DNA from: Sphaerochaetaceae bacterium
Lineage (GTDB): Bacteria > Spirochaetota > Spirochaetia > Sphaerochaetales > Sphaerochaetaceae
Reading direction: 5' to 3'
Assembly: GCA_023231265.1 (NCBI GenBank)
Contig: JALNVT010000040.1
Coordinates: 1-15,439 of the forward strand
Length of the DNA stretch: 15,439 bases
The position numbers and the translations under genes are program-made. This document shows, in pieces, positions 13,911 to 15,439 of this stretch; position 1 is the first letter of the stretch; each line of letters opens with the position of its first letter. Under the pieces are notes generated by a model that was not told the origin of the DNA, searched no databases, and saw nothing but the letters and a program-made list of their open reading frames with translations.

Positions 13911-14169
13911 AATGCAAAATGACCTTAACAAAAATAAGAAAAAATATCAAATAGAAATTAGTCATTTATATAAAATAACCAGAACTTACAACTTAAAAAT
14001 CAATCGTATTGAATTATAAAAGATCTTACCTAAAGATATAGCACCTGAAAAAGCTTCAAGACTTCCCTAACTTCATATAATTGCAATAATAGTTAAATCT
14101 TGTTAAGGAAAGATAATATAAAAATTCAAATAAAAATCAATTATTTTTCAAGTTTTTTTGAAAAACTTA
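13911..14169. other. AT-rich spacer between transporter leader and tRNA-Tyr promoter
   Basis: There is no open frame with a credible start, no tRNA and no repeat unit here. Weak minus-strand promoter-like boxes occur (TTGTAA at 13991-13986 and TATAAA at 13970-13965, but only 15 bp apart), possibly serving the transporter. Nothing else stands out. Confidence 0.4.
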
Positions 14170-14198
14170 TTGACCCAATTCCCAATTTCCTTTATATT
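14170..14198 (+). promoter_or_regulatory. sigma70-type promoter of tRNA-Tyr
   Basis: TTGACC (14170-14175) and TATATT (14193-14198) are 17 bp apart, both 5/6 matches. The predicted start near 14205 lies about 29 nt before the mature tRNA 5' end, leaving a short leader that contains CTTAAGCGAAAGCGAGAG. Confidence 0.8.
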
Positions 14199-14233
14199 CC
14201 TACATGTGCTTAAGCGAAAGCGAGAGTATGACC

Positions 14234-14315
14234 GGGGAGGTTCCCGAGCGGTCAAAGGGGCCAGACTGTAAATCTGTTGGCTACGCCTTCGAAGGTTCGA
14301 ATCCTTCTCTCCCCA
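14234..14315 (+). tRNA. tRNA-Tyr (anticodon GTA)
   Basis: This is an 82-nt class II tRNA. The acceptor GGGGAGG pairs with TCTCCCC, with one G-U pair. The CCCGAGCGGTCAAAGGGG D-region is typical of tRNA-Tyr. The anticodon loop CTGTAAA gives GTA (14268-14270). A long variable arm (TGGCTACGCCTTCGA) and the T-arm GAAGG-TTCGAAT-CCTTC follow. The discriminator is A and CCA is not encoded. Its G34 is a normal target for queuosine, which links it to the transporter upstream. It is transcribed alone. Confidence 0.96.
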
Positions 14316-14320
14316 CAATC

Positions 14321-14349
14321 AACTTCTTCTTTATGAAGAAGTTTTTTTT
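14321..14349 (+). terminator. intrinsic terminator of tRNA-Tyr
   Basis: AACTTCTTC (14321-14329) pairs perfectly with GAAGAAGTT (14335-14343) around TTTAT, and is followed by a run of eight T (14342-14349). It starts 6 nt after the tRNA. Confidence 0.93.
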
Positions 14350-14549
14350 ATGTCATTTGATTTAATTGAATTTACAACTTCCTTTTCCTCATACTGAGTT
14401 TCTAATGAACCTCCCCCTCAACTAAAATTCATGCTGATAAAAAAATTAACTATATTACACTGTCTCTTTATTTTAAAATTCTTTTAGTAATATCAATAGA
14501 CTATTCAATTAAATTCCTATAGTGATTGATTTTAAGGAGACTACAAAAA

Positions 14550-15439
14550 ATGAAAAAATCTATTTTAGTAATCGCATTATCAATTTCAGCCCTTCTAATG
14601 AGCTGCAAAACAACGACCTCAACAAATGATAATGCAGTTTATGAAACTAAAGAAATTGCCCTCTCTATTGAAGGGAAACGCGGTAATAACATCCCAGCTA
14701 TTATTACACTACCTATTAGCGACGAGAAATATCCTCTTGTTGTGATGGCTCATGGACATGGTGGATCAAAAGAAGAAAATGGCGGATTCACTGCTATAGC
14801 AGATGCACTTGCAAAAAAAGGTATAGCAGTAATAAGGATGGATTTCCCAGGTTGTGGAGAGAGCAAGGAATCATTTGAGGAAAATACCTTATCAAATATG
14901 ATTGATGATGTTATTTCAAGTAAAGATTATGCAGTTAAAAATTTCAATATCAAAAGCGACTCAATAGGCCTATTTGGATACAGCATGGGTGGCAGAATAG
15001 TACAATCCATATTAAATCATAAATATATTGAAAATGTTGAATCTGTTGTTTTACTGGCACCTGCAGTTGATGAAGATACAATGGTAAATTTTCTAGGTGG
15101 AAAAGATTCTTGGACAAGCTTAAAAGAAGCTGCACAGAAAAATGGCAGTGTTGAATTTACCACAATTTATGGCTCAAAGCAGATATTATCCGATACATGG
15201 TTTGAAGAATTAGAAGCAGAAGTCCCTTTAGATGATGTAACTACTTTTGATGGAATTGCTAAAGTATTGTACAGTGAAGATGATACAGTAGTTAGCCCAA
15301 TCGTCAGCAAAAGTGAAGCTGAAAAATTAGGTGCATCTGCCGTTGCTGTTACTGGCGATTCTCACTCTTACGGTTTTTATAGTGATAAAACAGACATAAA
15401 GATGGCAGTTGTTAATGAAACTGTTGCTACTTTTTTAGA
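14550..15439 (+). CDS. lipoprotein alpha/beta hydrolase (esterase-like), 3' end beyond the window
   Basis: The frame is open from ATG 14550 to the window edge (296 codons). The N-terminus is a lipoprotein signal peptide: MKK, a hydrophobic stretch, then the lipobox LMSC with Cys19 as lipid anchor, so the enzyme should sit on a membrane facing outwards. The rest is a serine hydrolase: oxyanion segment MAHGHGG (66-72), FPGCGES (99-105), nucleophile elbow GYSMGG with Ser145, acid Asp244 or Asp245 in YSEDDTVVSP, and His272 in GDSHSYG. Motif order and spacing recall bacterial cinnamoyl/feruloyl-type esterases, but the substrate is unknown. Few residues are likely to be missing, since the final VVNETVATFL resembles the last helix of the fold. 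AAGGAG (14534-14539) lies 10 nt before the ATG. I could not identify a convincing promoter in the 200 nt after the tRNA-Tyr terminator. Confidence 0.88.
   Translation, partial: MKKSILVIALSISALLMSCKTTTSTNDNAVYETKEIALSIEGKRGNNIPAIITLPISDEKYPLVVMAHGHGGSKEENGGFTAIADALAKKGIAVIRMDFPGCGESKESFEENTLSNMIDDVISSKDYAVKNFNIKSDSIGLFGYSMGGRIVQSILNHKYIENVESVVLLAPAVDEDTMVNFLGGKDSWTSLKEAAQKNGSVEFTTIYGSKQILSDTWFEELEAEVPLDDVTTFDGIAKVLYSEDDTVVSPIVSKSEAEKLGASAVAVTGDSHSYGFYSDKTDIKMAVVNETVATFL

Noticed and set aside
13871..13911. GC-rich inverted repeats as a tRNA remnant, attachment site or insertion-sequence end
   Set aside because: No tRNA cloverleaf fits, the nearby tRNA-Tyr sequence is not duplicated here, and there is no transposase or target duplication; a leader RNA structure explains it better.
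1..15439. CRISPR array, prophage or transposon
   Set aside because: I found no regularly spaced repeats, no cas-like, integrase or transposase frames, and no terminal inverted repeats with duplicated flanks.

Overview
The window is AT-rich bacterial chromosome. It holds ten protein-coding genes and three tRNA genes, packed into short transcription units that are mostly closed by clear intrinsic terminators. The best clue to the organism is the EF-G-like protein at 3122-5152. Its N-terminal half and its domain IV resemble the second EF-G of spirochaetes (spdEFG2 type; FusB of Borrelia), a lineage found in spirochaetes, planctomycetes and some deltaproteobacteria. With the low GC content, a spirochaete, perhaps Treponema-like, is the most likely source. 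This rests on recalled family resemblance and not on a database search. None of the three tRNA genes appears to encode its 3' CCA where the 3' end is visible.

Layout, left to right. (1) 1-158, minus strand: a tRNA-Glu cut by the window edge, then tRNA-Lys(TTT), with a good sigma70 promoter upstream. (2) 159-889: a long AT-rich spacer with no gene that I can see. (3) 890-2846, plus strand: an unrecognised 192-residue protein followed 10 nt later by a class III aldehyde dehydrogenase, probably one operon, closed by a strong hairpin. (4) 3122-5491, plus strand: spdEFG2-like EF-G and a small Xre-type DNA-binding protein, closed by a textbook terminator. (5) 5865-7949, plus strand: a second and very different EF-G paralogue (EFG II type) with its own promoter. 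(6) 8056-12097, minus strand: mfd followed by trmB, convergent with the EFG II gene across a shared two-way terminator. (7) 12145-13005, plus strand: an inositol-monophosphatase-family enzyme, divergent from mfd across a very short region that carries a 16-bp perfect palindrome. (8) 13086-13778, minus strand: a YhhQ-type queuosine-precursor transporter with a structured upstream region, convergent with the phosphatase over another two-way terminator. (9) 14234-14315, plus strand: tRNA-Tyr(GTA) with promoter and terminator. (10) 14550 to the end, plus strand: a lipoprotein alpha/beta hydrolase, open at the window edge.

Most of the content concerns translation and RNA: two EF-G paralogues, tRNAs, TrmB (m7G46 in tRNA) and supply of the queuosine precursor (Q34 in tRNA-Tyr, -His, -Asn and -Asp). 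Mfd links transcription to DNA repair. I see no transposase, phage gene, CRISPR array or toxin-antitoxin pair, and nothing that I would call a new defence or mobile system. The points most worth following are the EF-G pair with its Xre neighbour, the structured leader of the transporter, the palindrome between mfd and the phosphatase, and the unrecognised protein beside the aldehyde dehydrogenase.
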